Part shown: positions 1-5,887 of the stretch, in pieces
Position numbering within the stretch: the first letter of the stretch is position 1
How the letters are laid out: every line of letters begins with the position of its first letter
Assembly: GCA_012799155.1 (NCBI GenBank)
Contig: JAAZLV010000082.1
Coordinates: forward strand, 1 to 5,887
Length of the DNA stretch: 5,887 nt
From: Bacteroidales bacterium
GTDB taxonomy: Bacteria > Bacteroidota > Bacteroidia > Bacteroidales > Dysgonomonadaceae
Direction of reading: 5' to 3'
The notes under the pieces: generated by a model
Database searches by the model: none
Told to the model about the DNA's origin: nothing
Seen by the model: only the letters and a program-made list of their open reading frames with translations
Position numbers and translations under genes: made by a program

Positions 1-948
1 ATCGAGGAAGAAGCCATTGATACGGACCTGATTAAAGGAACCCTCACCGAGATGGATGGGGAGCAGGTGAAAGCTGAGGGAGAGGTGATTGAAAATGCCA
101 TCCTGATGCCCTCCTATGTGAAAGACGAGACAACAAGGAATAGCTTCATCGGCGCCAAGGTAGGTGCCAGCGTTGTTTTCAACCCGCTGAACGCATATGA
201 CAACAACAAGGCCGAGGTAGCCTCTCTGCTACAGACCACCAAGGAGCAAGTTGGCGAAACCACTTCCGACTATCGTTTCGACATCAAGGAGGTAACCCGT
301 TACAAGGAAGCCGAAATGAACCAGGAGCTGTTCGACAAGGTGTTGGGAGAAGGAGTAGCCACGTCGGAAGAAGATTTCCGGGAGAAGATATCAGCAGAGC
401 TGACACGTCAGTTCAAACCCAGTGTGGACCACCTCTTCATTCATCAGGCAAAGGATCTGATCGTGGAGAAGATGAAGGATGTCGCTTTCCCCGACGCGTT
501 TCTGAAACGTTGGTTGCTGGAGAGCAGTAGTGAACGTACCGAGGAACAGTTGGAGGTTGATTATCCAAAGATACTGGAAGACCTCAAGTTCCACATCGCC
601 AAACAGAAGATCGTAGAAGAGAACGACCTCAAGGTGGAGTATCAGGACATTGAAGCACTGGCTGCCGAGGTGGCCAAAGCACAATTTGCACAGTATGGCA
701 TGACCAACCTGCCGGCTGATGTACTGCAGAACTACACCAAGAGCCTGCTCGAAAAGGAGGAAACGGTTCAGAACCTGGTTGAAAGAGCCACTGAGGACAA
801 GGTAATCGAATGGCTGAAGGCCAACGTGACTGTCGTTGAACAAGATATTGAATCCAAAGCGTTCAACGATCTGATGAGCGAGCATTCCCATACGCACCAT
901 GAAGAGGTGGAGGATGAAACGGAGGCAACAGACGCATCAGAAGAATAA
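1..948 (+). CDS. tig: Trigger factor, ribosome-associated chaperone (partial, 5' end missing)
   Basis: The frame is open from base 1 and ends at TAA 946-948, giving the last 315 residues. Bacterial trigger factors usually have about 430-450, so the ribosome-binding N-terminal domain is outside the window; the ATG at 52 is internal. Visible residues 1-100 lie where the FKBP-type PPIase domain belongs but match it poorly. Residues 105-290 are the helical C-terminal chaperone domain, ending in a stretch (VTVVEQD...FNDLM) that resembles the E. coli end, VTEKETTFNELM. A polar tail follows, with HSHTHH and then mostly Glu, Asp, Thr and Ala. Trigger factor binds near the ribosome exit tunnel and shields nascent chains in the cytoplasm. 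The order tig-clpP-clpX is widespread in bacteria and supports the call. The family is clear from the C-terminal domain and context; loss of PPIase activity is inference. Confidence 0.93.
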   Translation: MEEEAIDTDLIKGTLTEMDGEQVKAEGEVIENAILMPSYVKDETTRNSFIGAKVGASVVFNPLNAYDNNKAEVASLLQTTKEQVGETTSDYRFDIKEVTRYKEAEMNQELFDKVLGEGVATSEEDFREKISAELTRQFKPSVDHLFIHQAKDLIVEKMKDVAFPDAFLKRWLLESSSERTEEQLEVDYPKILEDLKFHIAKQKIVEENDLKVEYQDIEALAAEVAKAQFAQYGMTNLPADVLQNYTKSLLEKEETVQNLVERATEDKVIEWLKANVTVVEQDIESKAFNDLMSEHSHTHHEEVEDETEATDASEE

Positions 949-983
949 ACTGACATAACAGATTAAAATTCAACAATTCGTTA

Positions 984-991
984 TATATTTG
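984..991 (+). promoter_or_regulatory. Candidate -7 box (TATATTTG), distal clpP promoter
   Basis: TATATTTG matches all eight positions of the Bacteroidota -7 consensus TAnnTTTG and lies in the AT-rich start of the tig-clpP spacer. I find no good TTG or TTTG about 19-20 bases upstream, so the match is to one element only. AT-rich DNA produces this box by chance fairly often. If used, transcription would start near base 998 and leave a leader of roughly 105 bases before clpP. Confidence 0.3.
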
Positions 992-1051
992 TTTGTCAAT
1001 TCTCTTTTGAGGATTAACTGTCAATGATTCCAGGAATTTAGATTCCGGCAC

Positions 1052-1059
1052 TATCTTTG
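1052..1059 (+). promoter_or_regulatory. Candidate -7 box (TATCTTTG), proximal clpP promoter
   Basis: TATCTTTG is a perfect TAnnTTTG match. The predicted transcription start is near 1065, about 40 bases before the clpP ATG at 1105, a normal leader length. The -33 partner is weak: only a TT within GATTCC (1026-1031) sits at the expected distance. The box overlaps a possible TTG start codon at 1057, which argues against that codon being the clpP start. No intrinsic terminator is visible between tig and clpP, so read-through from tig is also likely. Confidence 0.42.
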
Positions 1060-1104
1060 CAACTACAGATTTATTTCCACATTGTTGAATTAATAAAGAG
1101 CAAT

Positions 1105-1779
1105 ATGCAAGACGATTTTAGAAAATATGCGGTAAAGCATCTGGGCATGAACAGCTCCAGACTGGACAGCTACATCAACATCACCAGTCAGGGTGGCGGT
1201 TACATCTCCCCTACCATCATTGAGGAGCGTCAACTGAACGTGGCACAGATGGATGTCTTTTCACGACTGATGATGGACCGCATCATCTTCCTGGGGACAG
1301 CTATCGACGACTATACAGCCAACGTGATCCAGGCACAGCTGCTTTACCTCGACTCTGCCGACCCCGGTAAGGATATCTCAATCTACATCAACTCCCCCGG
1401 CGGTTCAGTATATGCCGGACTGGGTATTTACGACACCATGCAGTTCGTATCGAGCAACATCTCCACCATCTGTACCGGTATTGCAGCCTCCATGGCGGCC
1501 ATATTGCTGGTTGCAGGGAGTGAAAAGAAAAGGTTCGCACTCACCCACTCGCGCGTGATGATTCACCAACCTCTGGGAGGTGTTCAGGGCCAGGCTTCCG
1601 ATATCGAGATTACGGCTCGTGAGATCGCCAAGATCAAGCAGGAGCTCTACCAGATCATCTCCACTCACTCCGGCAAGCCGGTTGAAGATGTATCGCGTGA
1701 CTCCGACCGTGACTTCTGGATGACCGCAGCCGAAGCTAAGGCCTATGGCATGGTAGATGATGTACTGGTAAGAAAATAA
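1105..1779 (+). CDS. clpP: ATP-dependent Clp protease proteolytic subunit ClpP
   Basis: ClpP is the cytoplasmic serine peptidase (family S14) that forms a double-heptamer chamber and degrades proteins fed in by ClpX. The 224-residue product carries the full catalytic triad by family alignment: Ser129 in GIAASMAA, His154 in MIHQPLGG and Asp203 in DSDRDFW. The conserved [11 protein letters not shown] stretch (residues 96-105) and QGQASDIEI are also present. I chose ATG 1105 because the resulting start, [16 protein letters not shown], resembles Bacteroidales ClpP as I recall it. The frame can be extended to TTG 1057, but that codon sits inside a promoter-like box. A weak AAAGAG lies upstream at 1095-1100. 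The N-terminus is about 18 residues longer than the E. coli precursor. clpX starts 10 bases after the stop, so the two are probably co-translated and made in balance. Confidence 0.97.
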   Translation: MQDDFRKYAVKHLGMNSSRLDSYINITSQGGGYISPTIIEERQLNVAQMDVFSRLMMDRIIFLGTAIDDYTANVIQAQLLYLDSADPGKDISIYINSPGGSVYAGLGIYDTMQFVSSNISTICTGIAASMAAILLVAGSEKKRFALTHSRVMIHQPLGGVQGQASDIEITAREIAKIKQELYQIISTHSGKPVEDVSRDSDRDFWMTAAEAKAYGMVDDVLVRK

Positions 1780-1789
1780 TTACACCCCG

Positions 1790-3031
1790 ATGGCTAAAAA
1801 GTCAAATAGCAGCAACCATTGCAGTTTCTGTGGAAGAAGTGAGCAGGAGGTCAACCTGTTGATCTCCGGCATGACCGGTTACATTTGCGACATGTGTGCT
1901 GAACAGGCTCATGCAATCGTTGACGAAACTTTCAAAGGCAATAAAAAGAACGACCTGGGGATCAAGCTTGAGTCGCTACCCAAGCCGGCACAAATAAAGG
2001 AGTTTCTCGATCAGTACGTAATCCGCCAGGAGAATGCAAAACGTTTTCTTTCTGTGGCAGTTTACAATCACTACAAACGAATCCTGCAAAAGAATTTGAA
2101 GGATGAGGTAGAGATTGAGAAATCGAACATCATCATGGTGGGTGCCACCGGTACGGGCAAAACATTGCTGGCCCGCACCATTGCCAAGTTATTGCATGTA
2201 CCCTTTACCATTGTCGACGCCACCGTACTCACCGAGGCCGGATATGTGGGGGAAGACATTGAAAGCATTCTCACCCGTCTGCTGCAGGTAGCTGACTATG
2301 ATGTGAATGCAGCTGAAAGGGGTATCGTCTTCATTGATGAGATCGACAAGATTGCCCGCAAAAGCGACAACCCCTCCATCACCCGTGATGTGAGTGGTGA
2401 AGGGGTACAACAGGGGCTGCTGAAGCTGCTGGAAGGATCGGTGGTAAACGTACCACCCCAGGGAGGGCGCAAGCATCCGGAGCAACGGATGATCGCAGTC
2501 AATACCAAGAATATCCTCTTCATCTGTGGCGGCGCCTTCGATGGCATAGACAAGAAAATCGCACAGCGTCTCAACACACGTGTGGTGGGTTACGCTGCCA
2601 GCAGCCAAAAAGCCAATATCGACCGGGACAACATGCTGCAATATATCACGCCATTGGATCTGAAATCGTTCGGTCTGATTCCCGAAATCATTGGCAGGCT
2701 CCCCATCCTCACCTATCTTGAGCCACTCGACAGGGAGGCATTGCTTCGTATTCTTATAGAACCGAAGAACTCAATCATCAAGCAGTATCAGAAGCTGTTC
2801 GAAATGGATGGTGTGGCACTCAGCTTTGAGCAGGAAGCATATGAATATATCGTGGACAAGGCGATCGAATTCAAACTGGGGGCACGTGGCTTGCGTTCCA
2901 TTGTGGAGGCGATCATGATTGATGCCATGTTCTCTATCCCCTCAGAAGAAAAGAAGAAACTGCATGTCACCCGCAAATATGCCGTACAACAACTTGAAAA
3001 ATCAGACCACCATCATCTGAGGGTGGCCTAA
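1790..3031 (+). CDS. clpX: ATP-dependent Clp protease ATP-binding subunit ClpX
   Basis: ClpX is the AAA+ hexameric unfoldase that recognises substrates, pulls them through its pore using ATP and delivers them to ClpP. At 413 residues it has the normal family length. Visible in order are a C4 zinc-binding domain (Cys11, Cys14, Cys33, Cys36), Walker A GATGTGKT (118-125), the pore-1 loop GYVGE (151-155), Walker B IVFIDE (Glu184), the pore-2 region SGEGVQQ, the RKH loop (227-229), a likely arginine finger in IIGRLP (Arg303) and sensor-2 GARGLR (364-369). The tripeptide at the ClpP-docking loop is VGY (266-268), where E. coli has IGF. The C-terminus contains a short DHHH run. The gene follows clpP after 10 bases with no clear Shine-Dalgarno, which suggests one transcript. 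An intrinsic terminator lies about 65 bases after the stop. Confidence 0.98.
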   Translation: MAKKSNSSNHCSFCGRSEQEVNLLISGMTGYICDMCAEQAHAIVDETFKGNKKNDLGIKLESLPKPAQIKEFLDQYVIRQENAKRFLSVAVYNHYKRILQKNLKDEVEIEKSNIIMVGATGTGKTLLARTIAKLLHVPFTIVDATVLTEAGYVGEDIESILTRLLQVADYDVNAAERGIVFIDEIDKIARKSDNPSITRDVSGEGVQQGLLKLLEGSVVNVPPQGGRKHPEQRMIAVNTKNILFICGGAFDGIDKKIAQRLNTRVVGYAASSQKANIDRDNMLQYITPLDLKSFGLIPEIIGRLPILTYLEPLDREALLRILIEPKNSIIKQYQKLFEMDGVALSFEQEAYEYIVDKAIEFKLGARGLRSIVEAIMIDAMFSIPSEEKKKLHVTRKYAVQQLEKSDHHHLRVA

Positions 3032-3094
3032 TGCTCTTGATGTTCCACGGATAGTACAAAACCTGCTGTCTTATAAACAAGCGGTTCCCAACAG

Positions 3095-3126
3095 AAAAAA
3101 ACGCATGGTCTCCCTGCGTTTTTTTA
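3095..3126 (+). terminator. Intrinsic terminator after clpX
   Basis: A hairpin with stem CGCATGG (3102-3108) and CCCTGCG (3112-3118) has one T-C mismatch and a 3-base loop, TCT. It is flanked by seven A (3095-3101) and seven T (3119-3125), which extend the pairing to 14 positions. The T run directly after a GC-containing stem is the classical Rho-independent form for + strand transcription. It ends the tig/clpP/clpX unit before the recQ promoter. The A run makes the structure symmetrical, so it could also stop antisense transcription. Confidence 0.92.
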
Positions 3127-3146
3127 TTGCATTCCCCTTTTTGTTA

Positions 3147-3176
3147 TTGTATATATGAAATACTTTTTTAATTTTG
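3147..3176 (+). promoter_or_regulatory. Promoter for recQ (Bacteroidota -33/-7 type)
   Basis: TTG at 3147-3149, within TATTG, is followed by a 19-base AT-rich spacer and then TAATTTTG at 3169-3176, a perfect TAnnTTTG. Both elements and their spacing fit the Bacteroidota primary-sigma consensus. Transcription should start near 3183, leaving a leader of roughly 30-40 bases before recQ. The position just downstream of the clpX terminator supports an independent transcription unit. I see no operator-like palindrome around it. Confidence 0.72.
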
Positions 3177-3208
3177 TATCAGCCTTTCGGTGACAACCTT
3201 CTTATCGC

Positions 3209-3213
3209 AGGGA
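3209..3213 (+). promoter_or_regulatory. Shine-Dalgarno-like AGGGA bearing on the recQ start
   Basis: AGGGA ends only one base before the ATG at 3215 but ten bases before the in-frame ATG at 3224. It could therefore serve only the second start. Shine-Dalgarno pairing is often dispensable in Bacteroidota, so this is weak evidence for choosing 3224. Confidence 0.35.
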
Positions 3214-3214
3214 C

Positions 3215-5425
3215 ATGGGCACAATGGGAAAACAAGATTCAATACACAAGGGTTTAAAGAAATATTTTGGCTTTGATACTTTTAAAGGCAATCAGGAAGC
3301 CATTATTACAAGCATCCTCTCCGGCCACGATACGTTTGTACTGATGCCGACAGGGGGAGGCAAGTCGTTGTGTTACCAGCTGCCTGCACTGCTAATGGAA
3401 GGTACCGCCATCATCATCTCACCATTGATTGCTCTGATGAAGAATCAGGTGGATGCCATGCGCAATTTCAGTGAAGAAGACGGTATTGCCCATTTCCTCA
3501 ACTCCTCTCTCAACAAGCAGGAGATTGAAGAGGTGAAACGGGATATCCTTTCTGGCAAAACAAAGATGCTTTACGTGGCACCTGAATCACTCACCAAAGT
3601 GGAGAATGTGGAGTTCCTACGCTCTGTTCCCATCTCCTTTTATGCGGTGGATGAAGCCCACTGTATCTCCGAGTGGGGACATGACTTCCGACCCGAATAC
3701 CGGCGTATCAGACCCATCATCGGTGAGATTTCTCCCCGTCCCATCATCGCTCTGACCGCCACGGCAACACCAAAGGTGCAACATGACATACAAAAGAACC
3801 TGGGAATGAGTCATGCAGCCGTCTTCAAATCTTCCTTCAATCGCCCCAACCTGCAATATGAAGTAAGACCCAAGACGGAGCAAATTGACCGGGAGATCAT
3901 CAAATACATCCTATCACAAGGAAGAAAATCGGGTATCGTCTATTGCCTGAGCCGAAAGAAGGTGGATGACTTTTCCGAGATCCTACAGGCAAACAATATC
4001 AGGGCACTCCCCTACCACGCAGGTATGGATGCGGCAACACGCAGCTCCAACCAGGATGCCTTCCTGATGGAAAAGGCCGATGTGATCGTTGCAACGATTG
4101 CCTTTGGCATGGGGATTGACAAACCAGACGTACGATACGTCATTCACTATGACATACCCAAGAGTCTGGAGGGTTACTACCAGGAGACAGGACGTGCCGG
4201 ACGTGATGGAAGGGAAGGCCGATGTATTGCTTTCTATTCCGAAAAAGACCTGCAGAAGCTGGAACGTTTCATGCAGGGCAAGCCCGTCTCTGAACAGGAG
4301 ATAGGCAAACAACTGCTGCTGGAGACAGCAGCATATGCCGAGACATCGGTGTGCCGGAGAAAGATGCTGTTGCATTACTTCGGTGAAGATTATTATGAAA
4401 CAAACTGCGAGCATTGTGACAATTGTTTAAATCCAAAGAAGAAAGTGGAAGCGAAAGAACTATTGATTACGGTATTGGAAGCGATTTCAGTATTGAAAGA
4501 GAAACAGAAAGCCGATTACTTGACCGATTTCCTGATCGGAAAAGAGACTTCCGATATTGAGACATACGGACACAACGAACTGGAAGAATTCGGTTCCGGA
4601 TCAGATGAAGAAGCCGATACCTGGGAGACAGTAATCCGTCAGGCACTTCTGGACAACTACATGAAGAAGGACATCGAGAACTACGGCATTCTCAAGATTA
4701 CCAAGAAAGGAAAAGATTTCCTGAAGAACCCTGTTTCATTTAAAATCACCAGAGATGATGAAGATGAGGATGATATGGGTGATTTGGAAAGTGAAGTTTC
4801 AGATGTGCTGGGGTCTGGTGCAGGCAGTGGCGGTGCAGCCGATCCGGTGCTATTCTCGATGATGAAGGACCTGAGGAAAAAATTGTCGAAGAAACTTAAT
4901 GTACCTCCCTACGTCATCTTCCAACCCTCCTCGCTGGAAGCGATGGCTACCTCATATCCCATCACCCTCGAAGAGTTGCAAAACATTCCGGGTGTAGGTG
5001 CAGGTAAAGCAAAGCGTTACGGCAAAGAGTTCGTAGACCTCATTCGCAAACATGTGGAAGAGAATGACATCACCCGTCCCGAAGACCTGCGTGTAAAGAC
5101 GGTCGCCAATAAATCGAAACTGAAAGTATCGATCGTGCAGGCCATCGACCGCAAGGTTGCTCTTGACGACCTTGCGGAATCGAAAGGTATCGACTTCAGC
5201 GAAATGCTCAACGAGGTGGAAGCAATTGTTTATTCGGGTACAAAGATCAACATCGACTACTTTCTCAATGAAGTGATGGATCAGGACGTACTACAGGACA
5301 TCTATGCATACTTCAAGGAGGCGGAGACAGATAGCCTGGAAAGTGCACAGGAAGAGTTCCCGGAGTATACCGATACCGAGATCAGACTGGTACGTATCAA
5401 GTTCTTTTCCGATATGGCCAACTGA
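3215..5425 (+). CDS. recQ: ATP-dependent DNA helicase RecQ
   Basis: RecQ is a 3'-5' superfamily 2 DNA helicase acting in recombination and replication-fork repair. The 736-residue product shows Gln27 in FKGNQ (motif 0), Walker A TGGGKS (46-51), the DEAH box (146-149), the aromatic-rich loop ISEWGHDFRP (151-160), TATAT (181-185) and motif VI QETGRAGRDG (323-332). Zinc ligands are Cys380, Cys398, Cys401 and Cys404. An RQC-type winged-helix region spans about 410-510, then an acidic and Gly/Ser-rich linker (514-540), an HRDC domain (about 546-618, with NIPGVGAGKAKRYG) and a helical extension to 736. E. coli RecQ has about 610 residues, but the long form matches my memory of Bacteroidales RecQ. 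ATG 3215 gives MGTMGKQD; ATG 3224 is equally plausible and better spaced from AGGGA. The gene has its own promoter after the clpX terminator. Confidence 0.96.
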   Translation: MGTMGKQDSIHKGLKKYFGFDTFKGNQEAIITSILSGHDTFVLMPTGGGKSLCYQLPALLMEGTAIIISPLIALMKNQVDAMRNFSEEDGIAHFLNSSLNKQEIEEVKRDILSGKTKMLYVAPESLTKVENVEFLRSVPISFYAVDEAHCISEWGHDFRPEYRRIRPIIGEISPRPIIALTATATPKVQHDIQKNLGMSHAAVFKSSFNRPNLQYEVRPKTEQIDREIIKYILSQGRKSGIVYCLSRKKVDDFSEILQANNIRALPYHAGMDAATRSSNQDAFLMEKADVIVATIAFGMGIDKPDVRYVIHYDIPKSLEGYYQETGRAGRDGREGRCIAFYSEKDLQKLERFMQGKPVSEQEIGKQLLLETAAYAETSVCRRKMLLHYFGEDYYETNCEHCDNCLNPKKKVEAKELLITVLEAISVLKEKQKADYLTDFLIGKETSDIETYGHNELEEFGSGSDEEADTWETVIRQALLDNYMKKDIENYGILKITKKGKDFLKNPVSFKITRDDEDEDDMGDLESEVSDVLGSGAGSGGAADPVLFSMMKDLRKKLSKKLNVPPYVIFQPSSLEAMATSYPITLEELQNIPGVGAGKAKRYGKEFVDLIRKHVEENDITRPEDLRVKTVANKSKLKVSIVQAIDRKVALDDLAESKGIDFSEMLNEVEAIVYSGTKINIDYFLNEVMDQDVLQDIYAYFKEAETDSLESAQEEFPEYTDTEIRLVRIKFFSDMAN

Positions 5426-5433
5426 TCAGTTTG
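5426..5433 (+). promoter_or_regulatory. Weak candidate -7 box (TCAGTTTG) upstream of dxs
   Basis: TCAGTTTG matches TAnnTTTG except for C in place of A at the second position, directly after the recQ stop. No convincing -33 element lies upstream, inside the recQ end. As there is also no terminator in the 70-base recQ-dxs gap, co-transcription from the recQ promoter is at least as likely. Confidence 0.15.
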
Positions 5434-5466
5434 CAACAATTTAAACATATTCACACCAGTATCGTT

Positions 5467-5499
5467 ATGAAAGATAGACGAAAGGTGTATGGATTATGA
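5467..5499 (+). other. 10-codon upstream open frame overlapping the dxs start (possible leader peptide)
   Basis: ATG at 5467 opens a frame encoding [10 protein letters not shown] and ending at TGA 5497-5499. The stop shares bases with the dxs start ATG (5496-5498), forming the ATGA overlap typical of translational coupling. The peptide is basic in its first half. No good Shine-Dalgarno precedes it, and a frame this short can arise by chance. There is no obvious attenuator hairpin nearby. Whether it is translated cannot be judged from one sequence. Confidence 0.25.
5482..5487 (+). promoter_or_regulatory. Shine-Dalgarno-like AAGGTG for dxs
   Basis: AAGGTG, close to the AAGGAG core, ends eight bases before the dxs ATG at 5496, which is good spacing. 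An in-frame stop (TAG 5475-5477) upstream and no alternative start between them also fix 5496 as the start. Confidence 0.45.
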
Positions 5500-5887
5500 A
5501 ATATTTACAAGAGATAAACAGTCCCGACGATCTAAAAAAACTCAAGATAGAACAACTCGAAGAGGTTTGTGAAGACCTGAGGGAATTCATCATTGATCAT
5601 CTCTCCCACAACCCGGGCCATTTTGGTTCGAGCCTGGGTACCGTTGAGTTGACCGTGGCGCTACACTACCTCTACAACACTCCCTACGATCGCCTGGTAT
5701 GGGATGTGGGACACCAGGCATATAGCCATAAAATCCTTACAGGTAGGCGTGATCTCTTTCATACCAATCGGAAACTGGGGGGTCTCTCCGGTTTCATCAA
5801 CCCGGCTGAAAGCGAATACGATACCTTCTCGGTGGGACATGCTTCCACCTCCATCTCTGCCGCACTGGGTATGGCTGTTGCGGCATC
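5496..5887 (+). CDS. dxs: 1-deoxy-D-xylulose-5-phosphate synthase (partial, 3' end missing)
   Basis: DXS condenses pyruvate with glyceraldehyde 3-phosphate, using thiamine diphosphate, to make 1-deoxy-D-xylulose 5-phosphate. This is the first step of the MEP isoprenoid pathway, and the product also feeds thiamine and pyridoxal synthesis. The first 130 of an expected roughly 620-640 residues are visible. They carry the family blocks [21 protein letters not shown] (38-58; His42 fits the conserved active-site His), WDVGHQAY (69-76), KILTGRRD (79-86), [11 protein letters not shown] (105-115) and STSISAALG. The start is ATG 5496, preceded by AAGGTG and an in-frame stop at 5475-5477. The stretch [14 protein letters not shown] differs from the E. 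coli form but fits the Bacteroidota style. The TPP- and Mg-binding GDG motif and the transketolase C-terminal domains lie beyond the window. It follows recQ by 70 bases with no visible terminator. Confidence 0.96.
   Translation, partial: MKYLQEINSPDDLKKLKIEQLEEVCEDLREFIIDHLSHNPGHFGSSLGTVELTVALHYLYNTPYDRLVWDVGHQAYSHKILTGRRDLFHTNRKLGGLSGFINPAESEYDTFSVGHASTSISAALGMAVAA

Noticed and set aside
391..900. A 169-codon antisense open frame inside tig
   Set aside because: The + strand reading is a clear trigger factor. The antisense product (Leu-, Phe- and Cys-rich, no recognisable domain) looks like a codon-composition shadow.
994..1025. Direct repeat TGTCAAT at 994-1000 and 1019-1025
   Set aside because: Seven bases in AT-rich DNA is within chance. 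The 25-base period does not match a helical repeat well, and there is no inverted symmetry suggesting an operator.
863..1051. Minus-strand frame of 62 codons covering the tig end and the tig-clpP spacer
   Set aside because: No recognisable protein, it overlaps the tig coding end, and the spacer is better explained by promoter-like boxes for clpP.
1057..1104. TTG start adding 16 residues to ClpP
   Set aside because: The TTG lies within a perfect -7 box, the added residues do not resemble the ClpP family, and the ATG at 1105 gives a typical Bacteroidales N-terminus.
2189..2641. Overlapping antisense open frames of 93 and 150 codons inside clpX
   Set aside because: They lie opposite the highly conserved AAA+ core of clpX, have no recognisable domain or promoter, and look like shadows.
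3983..4414. A 143-codon antisense frame and a 71-codon + frame (4089-4304) inside recQ
   Set aside because: Both sit in the conserved helicase and zinc-binding region of recQ, whose own frame is intact. No family resemblance was seen.
5426..5495. Possible riboswitch or attenuator before dxs
   Set aside because: The 70-base gap is too short for a thiamine-pyrophosphate riboswitch, and I see neither its conserved core nor a terminator hairpin.
1..5887. Search for a mobile element, CRISPR array, RNA gene or defence/toxin system
   Set aside because: Every long stretch is accounted for by conserved housekeeping genes with intact frames. No repeat arrays, terminal inverted repeats, tRNA-like folds or transposase motifs were seen.

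Overview
This window looks like ordinary chromosome from a member of the Bacteroidota, most likely order Bacteroidales. Three things point there. ClpP, ClpX and RecQ all read like the Bacteroidales versions, as far as I can recall those sequences. The promoter-like sites fit the Bacteroidota primary-sigma consensus (TTG or TTTG, about 19-20 bases, then TAnnTTTG). Shine-Dalgarno sequences are weak or absent. A Dysgonomonadaceae or Porphyromonadaceae-type organism (for example the Proteiniphilum or Petrimonas group) is a guess from protein flavour and moderate GC. I could not run a search.

All genes lie on the + strand. Bases 1-948 are the last 315 codons of trigger factor (tig), whose 5' end lies outside the window. 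Bases 949-1104 are a spacer with two perfect TAnnTTTG boxes. clpP (1105-1779) and clpX (1790-3031) follow, only 10 bases apart. Bases 3032-3214 hold a strong intrinsic terminator (3095-3126) and then a near-consensus promoter (3147-3176) for recQ (3215-5425). After a 70-base gap without a visible terminator, dxs begins at 5496 and runs off the window. Just before dxs is a 10-codon open frame (5467-5499) whose stop overlaps the dxs start as ATGA.

Functionally the window has two parts. tig-clpP-clpX is a protein folding and degradation cluster: a ribosome-associated chaperone, a serine peptidase and its AAA+ unfoldase. The second part is a RecQ-family DNA helicase for recombination and repair, followed by the first enzyme of the non-mevalonate isoprenoid pathway. 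The terminator and promoter between clpX and recQ divide the window into two transcription units.

I see no mobile element, CRISPR array, RNA gene, toxin-antitoxin pair or other novel system. The points worth a second look are modest: a non-canonical ClpP-docking tripeptide in ClpX, an N-terminal extension on ClpP, a degenerate PPIase domain in trigger factor, a C-terminal extension on RecQ, and the mini-ORF coupled to dxs.
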